Assembly: GCF_013336795.1 (NCBI RefSeq)
Contig: NZ_JAAFZT010000035.1
Span: 441,261 to 505,260, forward strand
From: Alteripontixanthobacter muriae
Lineage (GTDB): Bacteria > Pseudomonadota > Alphaproteobacteria > Sphingomonadales > Sphingomonadaceae
Length of the DNA stretch: 64,000 nt
Reading direction: 5' to 3'
In this document: piece after piece, positions 55,491-64,000 of the stretch
How positions within the stretch are numbered: position 1 is the first letter of the stretch
How the letters are laid out: each line of letters opens with the position of its first letter
Translations under genes and position numbers: made by a program
The notes under the pieces: generated by a model
Told to the model about the DNA's origin: nothing
The model's input: the letters and a program-made list of their open reading frames with translations, nothing else
Databases searched by the model: none

Positions 55491-55940
55491 ATGAGCCCGC
55501 AGGACATTCAGGCAAAGACCGGCGAGAATATCGGCACCAGCGAATGGGTCGAGATGAGTCAGGAACGCATCAACCAGTTCGCCGAGGCGACCGGCGACCA
55601 CCAGTTCATCCATGTGGACGAGGAAAAGGCCAGGATGACGCCGTTCGGCGGCACCATCGCCCATGGGTTCCTGACCCTGTCGATGATCCCCTATCTGACC
55701 GCGAACAGCGACGTTCCGCGCGTCGACGGCATCAAGATGGCGGTGAATTACGGCGGCAACAAGACGCGTTTCATCTCGCCCGTCCGTTCCGGCAAGCGCA
55801 TTCGCGGTCACTGGAAGATGCTCGAGATGAACGAGAAGCGCCCTGGCCAGTGGCAGCAGACGGTGGAAATCACCATCGAGATCGAAGGCGAGGACAAGCC
55901 CGCCCTCATCTGCGAATGGATGACGCAGTATTTCCTCTGA
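55491..55940 (+). CDS. MaoC-family (R)-hydratase
   Basis: 149-residue hotdog-fold protein with the hydratase 2 motif region ATGDHQFIHVDEEKA (catalytic Asp and His) and FGGTIAHGFLTLS. It hydrates enoyl-CoA to the (R)-3-hydroxyacyl-CoA. AGAGGAG precedes ATG 55491. It is followed 48 bases later by a thiolase. With the PHB depolymerase nearby this suggests acyl-CoA/polyhydroxyalkanoate metabolism. It is distinct from the MaoC genes at 11-12 kb. Confidence 0.9.
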   Translation: MSPQDIQAKTGENIGTSEWVEMSQERINQFAEATGDHQFIHVDEEKARMTPFGGTIAHGFLTLSMIPYLTANSDVPRVDGIKMAVNYGGNKTRFISPVRSGKRIRGHWKMLEMNEKRPGQWQQTVEITIEIEGEDKPALICEWMTQYFL

Positions 55941-55988
55941 TCGCTTCCACTCCCTTCACACCATCACATTCGACGAAAGAGGTAAATC

Positions 55989-57167
55989 ATGACACGCGAC
56001 GCAGTGATCGTATCGACCGCCCGCACTCCCATTGGCCGCGCTTACAAGGGCGCCTTCAACGCTACTCCGGGCGCGACGCTCGGCTCCTATTCCCTGAAGG
56101 CCGCGGTCGAGCGCGCCGGGATCGAAGGTGGCCAAGTCGATGACGTCGTCTGGGGCAGCGCGCTGCAGCAGGGCGCGCAGGCCGGCAATCTCGGCCGCCA
56201 GGTGGCGCTGCGCTCGGGCCTGCCGATCTCCGTTTCGGGCATGACCATCGACCGCCAGTGCTCGTCGGGCCTGATGAGCATCGCGACCGCGGCCAAGCAG
56301 GTCATTACCGACCGCATGGACATCGTCGCCGCCGGCGGTCAGGAATCGATCAGCCTGGTGCAGACGAAGGAAATGCGCGTCATGCCCGACCCGCAGCTCC
56401 TGCAGATGCATAACGCCATCTACATGCCGATGCTGCAGACGGCGGAAACCGTGGCCGACCGCTATGGCATCAGCCGCCAGCGCCAGGACGAATACGCCCT
56501 GTCCAGTCAGCAGCGCACCGCCGCCGCACAGGAAGCGGGCAAGTTCGACGACGAAATCGTCGAAGTGACCACCACGATGAAGGTGCAGGACAAGGAATCG
56601 GGCGAAATTTCCGACAAGGAAATCACCCTCTCCAAGGACGAGGGCAATCGTCCCTCGACCAATATCGAAGGCCTGCAGAAGCTGAACCCGGTGCTGCCGA
56701 ACGGTTCGATCACAGCCGGTAACGCCAGCCAGCTTTCCGACGGGTCAAGCGCCAGCATCGTCATGGAAGCGAAACTGGCCGAGAAGATGGGTCTGGAACC
56801 GCTGGGCCGCTATGTCGGCATGGCCGTGCACGGGACCGAGCCTGACGAAATGGGCATTGGCCCAATCTTCGCTATCCCGCGCCTGCTCGAACGCTTCGAC
56901 CTCAAGGTGTCGGACATCGGCCTGTGGGAACTCAACGAAGCCTTCGCCGTGCAGGTGCTCTATTGCCAGGACAAGCTGGGCATCGATGGCGACATTCTGA
57001 ACGTGAACGGCGGCTCCATCTCCATCGGCCACCCCTATGGCATGACGGGCGCACGCTGCACCGGCCATGCGCTGATCGAAGGCAAGCGTCGCGGCGTGAA
57101 ATATGTCGTCGTGACCATGTGCGTGGGCGGCGGCATGGGCGCAGCGGGTCTGTTCGAGGTATTCTGA
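55989..57167 (+). CDS. acetyl-CoA C-acyltransferase (thiolase)
   Basis: 392-residue complete thiolase. All catalytic parts are present: nucleophile Cys in [13 protein letters not shown], His in GHPYGMTG, and the C-terminal Cys in MCVGGGMG. It thus contrasts with the degenerate thiolase-fold protein at 9791. It performs thiolytic cleavage in beta-oxidation or the reverse. It sits in tandem with the MaoC gene and ends at a strong terminator. Confidence 0.93.
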   Translation: MTRDAVIVSTARTPIGRAYKGAFNATPGATLGSYSLKAAVERAGIEGGQVDDVVWGSALQQGAQAGNLGRQVALRSGLPISVSGMTIDRQCSSGLMSIATAAKQVITDRMDIVAAGGQESISLVQTKEMRVMPDPQLLQMHNAIYMPMLQTAETVADRYGISRQRQDEYALSSQQRTAAAQEAGKFDDEIVEVTTTMKVQDKESGEISDKEITLSKDEGNRPSTNIEGLQKLNPVLPNGSITAGNASQLSDGSSASIVMEAKLAEKMGLEPLGRYVGMAVHGTEPDEMGIGPIFAIPRLLERFDLKVSDIGLWELNEAFAVQVLYCQDKLGIDGDILNVNGGSISIGHPYGMTGARCTGHALIEGKRRGVKYVVVTMCVGGGMGAAGLFEVF

Positions 57168-57195
57168 CCCACGCCGCACCTTGCACGCAGAAATG

Positions 57196-57236
57196 AAAAA
57201 GGGCGGCCCCGCAAACGGGTGCCGCCCTTTTCTTTT
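57196..57236 (+). terminator. rho-independent terminator after the thiolase
   Basis: An 11-bp stem AAAAGGGCGGC (57197-57207) pairs with 57221-57231, followed by a T-rich TTTTCTTTT run. It also lies downstream of the convergent PHB depolymerase and may serve both. Confidence 0.9.
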
Positions 57237-57275
57237 GCGGAGGAATCGCCGGGAGTTCGGCCCGGGCCTGATGCC

Positions 57276-58511
57276 TCAGGCTTGCTCGGCCATGAAGGCT
57301 TCCACAGTCGGCGCTACCTTGCCGCGCCACTTGCTGCCGTTGAAGATGCCGTAATGCCCGGCGCCTTCCGCCAGATAATACTGCTTCTTGGCGCCTTCCA
57401 ATCCGGTCGCGAGCCCGAGCGCCGCCTTGGTCTGGCCGATGCCGGAAATATCGTCGCGCTCGCCTTCGACCGCCAGGATCGCCGTCTTGTCAATGGCGCC
57501 GAGATCGACCCGCTGGCCGCGGTGGGTGAAGGTGCCTTCGGGCAGGGAGTGAGTCTGGAAAACCTCCTCCACCGTCTGCAGATAGAATTCCGCCGTCATG
57601 TCGGCGACGCTGCGGTATTCGTCGTAGAAATCCTTCGACAATTGCGCGCTTTCGTCGTCGCCTGCGGTGAGGTGCTTGAACATCTCGTAATGGCTCAGCA
57701 TGTGATTGCCGAGGTTCATGCTCATGAAACTGGCGAGCTGCAGGAAGCCCGGATAGACGCGCCTTCCGGCACCGGGATAGCTCATCGGCACGGTCGCGAT
57801 GACGTTCTGGCGAAACCAGCTGAGCGGGCGGTCCATCGCCAGATCGTTGACGGTCGTCGGTGATTTCCGCGTGTCGATGGGGCCACCCATCATCGTCAGC
57901 GTGGCGGGCGTGGCGGGGTGATCGTTGCCGTTCATGATTGCCGTCGCGGCCAGAGCCGGAACCGAAGGCTGGCACACCGCCATGACGTGAGGCGCGCGGC
58001 CACCATCCTCCTGCGCAATATGGGCGATGAACTCGATCAGGTAATCGATGTAATCGTCGAGGTCGAACTGGCCCTCGCTCAATGGCACCAGCTTGGCGTC
58101 GTGCCAGTCGGTGATGTAGACTTCGCAATTCTCGACCATCCGTTCGACCGTGCCGCGCAGCAGGGTGGCGAAATGACCGCTCATCGGGGCGACGATCAGC
58201 AGGCGAGGCGCGTCCTTTGGCAGACCTTCGCGGGTGAAGCGGAGCAGGTCGCCAAACGCCTTGTGCATGACGACGGACTGCGTGATCGCCCGGGCTTTTC
58301 CGCCGATCTTCACGCTCTCGATACCGAATTCGGGCTTGCCGCGAGTCTGTGCTGCATGGGCGAACACTTCGAGCGCGCTGGCGGCCATGGGGCCCAGCCC
58401 GTTGTAGCCGATCGGCAGGCGCGGGTTGGACAGAATCTCGGCGCTGATGGAGGCGATGGCGCTGGCGCTGGATAGCCAGGCACGTTGCAGTTCATAGGCG
58501 TGATACAGCAT
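57276..58511 (-). CDS. phaZ: intracellular poly(3-hydroxybutyrate) depolymerase
   Basis: 411-residue enzyme that mobilises stored PHB granules. The lipase-box-like AVCQPSVPAL carries Cys180, the thiol nucleophile known for intracellular PhaZ of the Cupriavidus type. The C-terminal GAGHYGIFNG provides the His. ATG 58511 begins MLYHAYELQRAW, the usual N-terminus of this family; longer frames are not expected. It converges on the thiolase, with a terminator between. Confidence 0.92.
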   Translation of the reverse strand: MLYHAYELQRAWLSSASAIASISAEILSNPRLPIGYNGLGPMAASALEVFAHAAQTRGKPEFGIESVKIGGKARAITQSVVMHKAFGDLLRFTREGLPKDAPRLLIVAPMSGHFATLLRGTVERMVENCEVYITDWHDAKLVPLSEGQFDLDDYIDYLIEFIAHIAQEDGGRAPHVMAVCQPSVPALAATAIMNGNDHPATPATLTMMGGPIDTRKSPTTVNDLAMDRPLSWFRQNVIATVPMSYPGAGRRVYPGFLQLASFMSMNLGNHMLSHYEMFKHLTAGDDESAQLSKDFYDEYRSVADMTAEFYLQTVEEVFQTHSLPEGTFTHRGQRVDLGAIDKTAILAVEGERDDISGIGQTKAALGLATGLEGAKKQYYLAEGAGHYGIFNGSKWRGKVAPTVEAFMAEQA

Positions 58512-58661
58512 TTGGCGGCCCCTGGAGAATGAATTCAGTCTATTGTGCAGTGCAATATGCGCATCGGAGTTGCTATTTGCAACTTGCCTTGCGGTTTTGG
58601 CCACAATGTCGGGCGGGCGGTCTCTGGATTTCGAGCCGCCAGGGGGCTAGAGGAAGCTGCG

Positions 58662-60599
58662 ATGGATCATTCCGAAACCGATCGAGCCGGTAGCGACGAT
58701 TTCACCCTCTCCCGCGTGCACTCCCGCGGGAAAGGGGAGGCGAACTCCGACGCGCTCCGCCAGGCGAAGGATGCCGCAGAGCCGCAGGATTTCGGCAATG
58801 AGGCGGATGCTCAAGCTGCCGAGCCGGACCCGGACGCCAAGGCGAAGTCGCTTGGCCCCTTGCGGATGGTCTGGGACCATGCCCGCCAATATCCGCGCCA
58901 ACTGGCGTTTGCCTGGGCTGCCCTGCTCGTCAGCGCGCTGGCGACGTTGGGCATCCCCGCTGGTCTGCGTCTCGTGGTCGATCGTGGGTTCGCCGAAGGG
59001 GGTGACCCTGCCGATATTGCCCGCTGGTTCCGTTACCTGCTGATGATCGTGATCGTGCTCGGCATCGCCACGGCCTTCCGCTTCTATTTTGTCAGCTGGC
59101 TTGGCGAACGCGTGGTGGCGGACATTCGGAGTGCGGTGCATCGGAACCTGATGCGGCTCGCCCCTGCCTTTTTCGAGGAGAATTCGCCCAAGGAGATCTC
59201 CTCGCGCATGACGTCGGACACCGCGATCATCGAACAGGTGGTCGGCACCACCGTTTCGGTTGCCCTGCGCAATGCCATCATGGCGATCCTCGGCACGGCC
59301 TATCTGTTCTGGCTGGCCCCGGAACTCAGCGTCACCCTGTTCATCGCCATTCCGGTCATCATCATCCCCATCGTCCTGTTCGGGCGGCGGCTTCGCGATG
59401 TCAGCCGGTCGAGCCAGGACCGCGTGGCCGATGTGGGCGCGATGGTGTCCGAGGTGCTCGGCGCGATGAAGATCGTGCAGGCCTTCGGGCAGGAACGCCG
59501 CGAAGGTGCGCGCTTCGGCGAGGCGGTGGAGGCGACTTTCGACACGGCGAAGAAACGCATCCTGATCCGTGCGGTGATGACCGCGATCATCATCACTCTC
59601 GTCTTCGGCGCGCTGACGCTGGTCATGTGGCGCGGCGCGCTGATGGTGGTGAGCGGTGACCTGAGCGGCGGCACCATCGTGGCCTTCGTCATCGCGGGCA
59701 TCATCGTGGCGGGGGCGTTCGGAGCCTTGACCGAGGTCTATGGCGACCTGCTGCGCGGCGCCGGTGCCGCCAGCCGGCTGGACGAATTGCTGCGCCAGGC
59801 TCCCACCATCGCTCCGCCTGCTCGTCCGCTTGCCCTACCGATCCCGCCGCGCGGCAGCCTGTCCTTCCGCAATGTGACCTTCCGCTATCCCACCCGGCCC
59901 GAAACCGCCGCGCTGGTGGATTTCTCGCTGGAGGTGGAGCCGGGTGAAACCGTCGCCATTGTCGGCCCCTCGGGCGCGGGCAAGAGCACGATCTTCCAGC
60001 TGGCGGAACGGTTTTACGATCCCCAGGCAGGATCAATCCGGCTGGACGGCGTCCCGCTCACCGCGGTCGATCCTGCCGAGATCCGCCAGCGCTTCGCTTT
60101 CGTGCCGCAGGACGGGGTGCTGTTTTCCGCCAATGCCCGCGACAATCTGCGTTATGGTGCTTGGGACGCGTCGGAGGATTCGATCCTGGACGCGGCCAGG
60201 GCCGCCAATGCGCTACACTTTCTGCAGGAACTGCCGCAGGGCCTCGACACCTATCTGGGCGAGAGCGGAACGCGCATGTCGGGCGGTCAGCAGCAGCGGA
60301 TCGCCATTGCCAGGGCATTGCTGCGCGATGCGCCCATCCTGCTGCTGGACGAAGCGACCAGCGCGCTGGACGCGGAAAGCGAACAGGCGGTTCAGCAGGC
60401 GCTCGACCGGCTGATGCAGCACCGCACGACACTGGTCATCGCGCACCGGCTGGCGACCGTCCGCAAGGCCGACCGCATCGTGGTGATGGAGGCGGGACGC
60501 ATCGTGGAGCAGGGCACCCATGCGGAACTGTCGCGGGCAGGCGGCCTCTACGCGCGGCTCGCCTCGCTGCAATTCGCCGATGTAGGCGCCTCGTCCTGA
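58662..60599 (+). CDS. ABC transporter, MsbA-type half transporter
   Basis: 645-residue fusion of a six-helix exporter domain (about 70-370) and an ATPase. Walker A is GPSGAGKST (about 434-442), the signature MSGGQQQR (about 539-546) and Walker B ILLLDEAT (about 559-566). A polar N-terminal extension precedes the first helix. ATG 58662 has GAGGAAG in front. It probably homodimerises to export a lipid or drug; substrates are not predictable. Confidence 0.92.
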   Translation: MDHSETDRAGSDDFTLSRVHSRGKGEANSDALRQAKDAAEPQDFGNEADAQAAEPDPDAKAKSLGPLRMVWDHARQYPRQLAFAWAALLVSALATLGIPAGLRLVVDRGFAEGGDPADIARWFRYLLMIVIVLGIATAFRFYFVSWLGERVVADIRSAVHRNLMRLAPAFFEENSPKEISSRMTSDTAIIEQVVGTTVSVALRNAIMAILGTAYLFWLAPELSVTLFIAIPVIIIPIVLFGRRLRDVSRSSQDRVADVGAMVSEVLGAMKIVQAFGQERREGARFGEAVEATFDTAKKRILIRAVMTAIIITLVFGALTLVMWRGALMVVSGDLSGGTIVAFVIAGIIVAGAFGALTEVYGDLLRGAGAASRLDELLRQAPTIAPPARPLALPIPPRGSLSFRNVTFRYPTRPETAALVDFSLEVEPGETVAIVGPSGAGKSTIFQLAERFYDPQAGSIRLDGVPLTAVDPAEIRQRFAFVPQDGVLFSANARDNLRYGAWDASEDSILDAARAANALHFLQELPQGLDTYLGESGTRMSGGQQQRIAIARALLRDAPILLLDEATSALDAESEQAVQQALDRLMQHRTTLVIAHRLATVRKADRIVVMEAGRIVEQGTHAELSRAGGLYARLASLQFADVGASS

Positions 60600-60786
60600 G
60601 GCAATGGGATTTCACGCGGTGAAGCGCAGCTGCGAGCAATCGACCAACGGCTGTCATCATTCGACAAGCAGATACGCAACAGAAGCACACGAGGTGCGAT
60701 CGATGCTATACTCCGCCGCATCTCAGCCTTCGTTCAGCATCGCTTTGCTAACAAGGTTCAGAAATAAATAGAAAGATTGGGAAAAC

Positions 60787-62919
60787 ATGCTCAGATCTAT
60801 ACTTGCAGCCGGCGTCTGTGCCGCCGCACTCGCCACGGCCAATCCGGCCCTGGCTCAGACCGACAGCCAGAGCACGGCACGAGCCGCGGCAATGCCGACC
60901 GTCGATTACGGTACCTGGGGTGTAAACCCCTCCAGCCTCGATCCCGCTGTCGATCCCGGCGACGACTTCTTCGAATATGTGAACGGCAAATGGGTCGCGG
61001 AAAACGAGATTCCTGCCGACAAGTCGCGTTACGGTTCGTTCGACGCGTTGAACGAGAAGTCGCGCGAAGATGTCCGCACGCTGGTCGATGAATTGGTTGC
61101 GTCCAGCCCCGCGCCGGGCACGCAGGAACGCCGCATCGTCGATGCCTACAACGCTTTCGTGAACACGCAGGCCATTGACGCTGCCGGCCTCGCCCCCGCG
61201 CAGCCTTACCTGCAGAAGATTTACGGCGCCAATTCGCTGAACGAACTCGCCATGCTGTTCGAACAGCCGGGCTTCCCCTCGATCATCGGTGGCGGTGTTA
61301 CGGTCGATCAGAAAGATCCGGACGCCTATATTCCGGCGCTCGGCTTTTCGGTGATGGGTCTGCCCGATCGCGATTATTACCTCGTCGACAATGAGCGGAA
61401 CGAAACCATTCGCTCCGCCTACAAGGATTACCTGACTTTCCTGCTCGGCAAGGCTGGCTACGAAGATCCCGAGGCATCCGCCGAAGCCGTTTACGAATTC
61501 GAACGGCAGGGCGCTCTTCGCGAATGGGACCGTGTTGCCCTGCGCAACAGCGACCTGACCTACAACAAGGTCAGCCGTGCCGAACTGGCGCAGATGGCCG
61601 GGGATTTCCCACTCTCCACCGTGCTGTCGCAGATCGGCCTCGACGACGAGCCGTATTTCTCCGTCTCGCAGATTCCGCCCAGCGCGGAAGAAGCCGAGCA
61701 ACTGGGCCTGACGCCCGAAACGCTGGCCGGTATCGGCGGCGGTGTTCCCGGCATGATGGAACTGCTGACGCAGACGCCGCTCGCGACGCTGAAGGCCTAT
61801 ATGGCCGCGCAGTTCCTGTCGTCCAACGCCAGCGTCCTGCCGAGCGAGATCGACGATGCGCGCTTCGCCTTCTACGGCAAGACGTTGTCGGGTACCGAGC
61901 AGCAGGAACCGCGCTGGAAGCGGGCCATCTCCAACACGCAGAGCCAGCTCGGCGAAGTGCTGGGCAAGGCCTATGTCGACCGCTACTTCCCGGCCGAGAG
62001 CAAGGCTCAGATGGACGAGCTGGTCGCGAACCTGCGGCTCGCGATGGCGGAAAGCCTGAAGGAAAACGCCTTCATGGGCGCGGCGACCCGTGAACAGGCA
62101 ATGGCCAAGCTGGCGTCCTTCAACCCGAAGATCGGCTATCCCGACGAGTTCGAGACCTATGAAGGGCTCAACATATCAGGCAACGATCCGCTGGGTAACC
62201 GCCTTGCGGCACAGGATTGGCAGCAGAAGGACAATCTGGCCAAGCTGGGCACGCCGGTCGACAAGACCGAATGGTTCATGCTGCCCCAGACGGTGAACGC
62301 CTATTACAACCCGACCTTCAACGAGATCGTGTTTCCGGCGGCCATCCTGCAGCAGCCCTTCTTCGGGCCGAATGTCGATCCGGCCGTGAACTACGGCGCG
62401 ATCGGCGGAGTCATCGGCCATGAAATGGGCCACGGCTTCGACGATCAGGGCGCGAAATACGATGCGTCCGGCAAGCTGCAGAACTGGTGGGCGGAAGAAG
62501 ACCTCGCCCGCTTCGAAAAGCTGACCAGCGCGCTGGCTGCTCAATATGATGCGTACTGCCCCTATGATGCAGGGGAGACCTGTGTGAACGGCAAGTTCAC
62601 GCTCGGCGAGAATATCGGCGATGTGGGCGGGCTTTCGATGGCATACCGCGCCTATCGCCTGTCGCTGGACGGCAAGGAAGCGCCGGTGATCGACGGTTTG
62701 ACCGGCGACCAGCGTTTCTTCCTCGCCTGGGCGCAGGTCTGGCGTTCGATGCAGCGTGAGGAAATGGGACGTCAGCGTCTGCAGACCGATCCGCATTCCC
62801 CGGAAATCTACCGTGTCAACGGCGCGGTGCGGAATCTGGACGCATGGTACAAGGCGTTCAACGTGACGCCCGACGACGAATTGTACCTGCCGCCGGAAGA
62901 GCGCGTGCGTATCTGGTAA
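60787..62919 (+). CDS. M13-family zinc metallopeptidase (PepO/neprilysin-like)
   Basis: 710-residue exported peptidase with a signal peptide ending near ANPALAQ. The zinc motif is H545-E-M-G-H549 (GHEMGHGFDDQG), and the third ligand is Glu608 in ENIGDVGG. It would degrade peptides in the periplasm or outside. It is monocistronic and followed by a hairpin terminator. Typical family members have HEMTH or HEIGH; Gly at this position is tolerated. Confidence 0.93.
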   Translation: MLRSILAAGVCAAALATANPALAQTDSQSTARAAAMPTVDYGTWGVNPSSLDPAVDPGDDFFEYVNGKWVAENEIPADKSRYGSFDALNEKSREDVRTLVDELVASSPAPGTQERRIVDAYNAFVNTQAIDAAGLAPAQPYLQKIYGANSLNELAMLFEQPGFPSIIGGGVTVDQKDPDAYIPALGFSVMGLPDRDYYLVDNERNETIRSAYKDYLTFLLGKAGYEDPEASAEAVYEFERQGALREWDRVALRNSDLTYNKVSRAELAQMAGDFPLSTVLSQIGLDDEPYFSVSQIPPSAEEAEQLGLTPETLAGIGGGVPGMMELLTQTPLATLKAYMAAQFLSSNASVLPSEIDDARFAFYGKTLSGTEQQEPRWKRAISNTQSQLGEVLGKAYVDRYFPAESKAQMDELVANLRLAMAESLKENAFMGAATREQAMAKLASFNPKIGYPDEFETYEGLNISGNDPLGNRLAAQDWQQKDNLAKLGTPVDKTEWFMLPQTVNAYYNPTFNEIVFPAAILQQPFFGPNVDPAVNYGAIGGVIGHEMGHGFDDQGAKYDASGKLQNWWAEEDLARFEKLTSALAAQYDAYCPYDAGETCVNGKFTLGENIGDVGGLSMAYRAYRLSLDGKEAPVIDGLTGDQRFFLAWAQVWRSMQREEMGRQRLQTDPHSPEIYRVNGAVRNLDAWYKAFNVTPDDELYLPPEERVRIW

Positions 62920-62942
62920 GGCACAGAATACAGGAATAACAC

Positions 62943-62985
62943 GGGGCGGTGCGGGTCAGCTTGACTTGTGCCGCCCTTTCCTTTT
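62943..62985 (+). terminator. probable terminator after the M13 peptidase
   Basis: GGGCGG near 62944 pairs with CCGCCC near 62971 across a ~21-base loop, followed by TTTCCTTTT. The loop is long, so it is weaker than the terminator at 57196. Confidence 0.6.
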
Positions 62986-62997
62986 GACGAAGCGGCC

Positions 62998-63807
62998 ATG
63001 AACCTGACCGTCACCGCACTCCTGCTCGGCCTGCTCGAAGGGGTGGCCGAATTCCTGCCGATCTCCTCGACAGGGCATCTGATCCTCGCGCAGACCTTCT
63101 TCGGCTATGACCCCGGGCAATGGCGGCAATTCAACATCGTCATCCAGCTCGGCGCCATTCTGGCGGTCGTCGTCACCTACTGGTCGCTATTCTGGGACAT
63201 GGGAACGGGGCTGCTGCGGCGCGAGACGAAGGCGCTGCTGTTCACCCGCAACATATTGCTCGCCTTCATGCCCGCGGCCGTGATCGGCCTGCTGGCGGAA
63301 GATGCGATCGATGCGATGCTGGAAAGTCCGCTTACCGTTTCCGTCGCGCTGATCCTGGGCGGGATCGCGATCCTCGTGCTGGAGAAGACCATCACTCCCA
63401 AGGAAGATGTAGGCGTCGAAGGCCTGTCCTGGCGCATGGCGATCGGCGTCGGGTTCGTGCAGTGCCTCGCCATGATCCCCGGCACCAGCCGGTCAGGCGC
63501 CACCATCATGGGCGCCCTGGCGATGGGAGTCGGGCGCAAGACCGCGGCGGAATTTTCCTTCTTCCTCGCTGTGCCGACCATGCTGGGCGCGGCGACGGTG
63601 AAGGTGGTGGGCGATCCCGCATTGATGGCGGGCAATGCCGTCATCGGATGGGACGAGATCGCGGTCGGCTTTACCGCCGCATTCATCGCCGCGATGATCG
63701 TGATCCGCGCCTTCGTGGCTTATGTATCCAGGCACGGGTTCAAGCCCTTCGCCTGGTATCGCATCGTTGTCGGCAGCGCATCGCTGGCCTGGCTTCTGTT
63801 GGCGTGA
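62998..63807 (+). CDS. uppP: undecaprenyl-diphosphatase
   Basis: 269-residue BacA-type integral membrane phosphatase recycling undecaprenyl pyrophosphate for cell-wall and glycan synthesis. Conserved active-site motifs EGVAEFLPISSTGH (15-28) and PGTSRSGATI are present, with about eight helices. Start at ATG 62998. It is a complete gene immediately after the terminator of the M13 peptidase. Confidence 0.95.
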   Translation: MNLTVTALLLGLLEGVAEFLPISSTGHLILAQTFFGYDPGQWRQFNIVIQLGAILAVVVTYWSLFWDMGTGLLRRETKALLFTRNILLAFMPAAVIGLLAEDAIDAMLESPLTVSVALILGGIAILVLEKTITPKEDVGVEGLSWRMAIGVGFVQCLAMIPGTSRSGATIMGALAMGVGRKTAAEFSFFLAVPTMLGAATVKVVGDPALMAGNAVIGWDEIAVGFTAAFIAAMIVIRAFVAYVSRHGFKPFAWYRIVVGSASLAWLLLA

Positions 63808-63952
63808 CCTTTCCCTGACTGGCCCCTCTTACGACGCGGCGTAGCGGAATGGGCGATTGTTGCAATCTTGCAACATTCGTACTTTTCGGCGGAATTGCGG
63901 GAAACAAGCAGCTATTCAGCCATTATCCTTGTCAGTTGATAAAGGATAAGAA

Positions 63953-64000
63953 ATGGCACTTTTGTTGCTGATTGCCGTCGGCGCTATTCTGGGCTGGCTT
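63953..64000 (+). CDS. start of a small membrane protein (cut by window edge), possibly GlsB/YeaQ family
   Basis: ATG 63953 behind AAGGATAAG opens a hydrophobic sequence beginning MALLLLIAVGAILGWL, reminiscent of GlsB/YeaQ/YmgE-family stress proteins. Only 16 codons are visible, so the call is tentative. Confidence 0.4.
   Translation, partial: MALLLLIAVGAILGWL

Overview
The window looks like chromosome of a sphingomonad (Alphaproteobacteria, Sphingomonadales, probably near Erythrobacteraceae). The grounds are a PEPTTWA-type C-terminal sorting signal on a secreted CHRD-like protein, exosortase-A-associated polysaccharide genes, a large TonB-dependent receptor, sphingomonad-style PilZ and diguanylate-cyclase genes, and the core order rnd-lptC-lptA. 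No rRNA, tRNA or CRISPR array was seen. This assignment is inferred from gene content, not from a database search.

Left part (1-13.9 kb): a compact catabolic region. Three units are read leftwards: TonB receptor-esterase-MFS transporter (4551 to 1), acyl-CoA ligase-SDR-TetR (7912 to 4728) and MaoC-MaoC-like-DUF35-thiolase (12397 to 9791). A Baeyer-Villiger monooxygenase (8117-9745) is read rightwards. Five copies of one 16-bp inverted repeat (TCAAYA-N4-YGTKGA) lie in the three intergenic promoter regions. One copy sits 61-66 bp upstream of the first start codon of each leftward unit, and another lies just before the monooxygenase. This ties all the units to one regulator, most simply the TetR protein. 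The gene set reads as import, CoA activation, hydration, retro-aldol cleavage to a ketone, Baeyer-Villiger oxidation and ester hydrolysis. The substrate is unknown. An FMN-dependent alpha-hydroxyacid dehydrogenase follows without an operator copy.

Middle (14-38 kb): an accessory mosaic with many relics. It holds a UDP-sugar 4-epimerase and a decayed copy of its C-terminus 5.5 kb away, an ImmA/IrrE fragment, a P450 pseudogene, a metK reduced to its two ends, a sugar transferase broken at a G7 tract, an XRE/tyrosine-recombinase pair sharing a perfect palindrome, and a 1120-bp IS66 derivative with terminal repeats and an exact 8-bp target duplication. Among these sit UDP-glucuronate decarboxylase, UDP-glucose dehydrogenase and a NusG/RfaH-like factor. 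Three PilZ proteins and two GGDEF proteins, one with a degenerate active site, are also here. Together they suggest exopolysaccharide precursor supply under c-di-GMP control.

Right part (38-64 kb): mostly core functions. These are lptA, lptC, rnd, ung, an S41 lipoprotein protease, gltBD, the edge of an exosortase-A-associated glycan locus (glycosyltransferase, a small membrane protein and a ligase), a MaoC-thiolase pair, intracellular PHB depolymerase, an MsbA-type exporter, an M13 peptidase, uppP and the start of a small membrane protein. Coding density is high here, and clear terminators follow the thiolase and the M13 peptidase.
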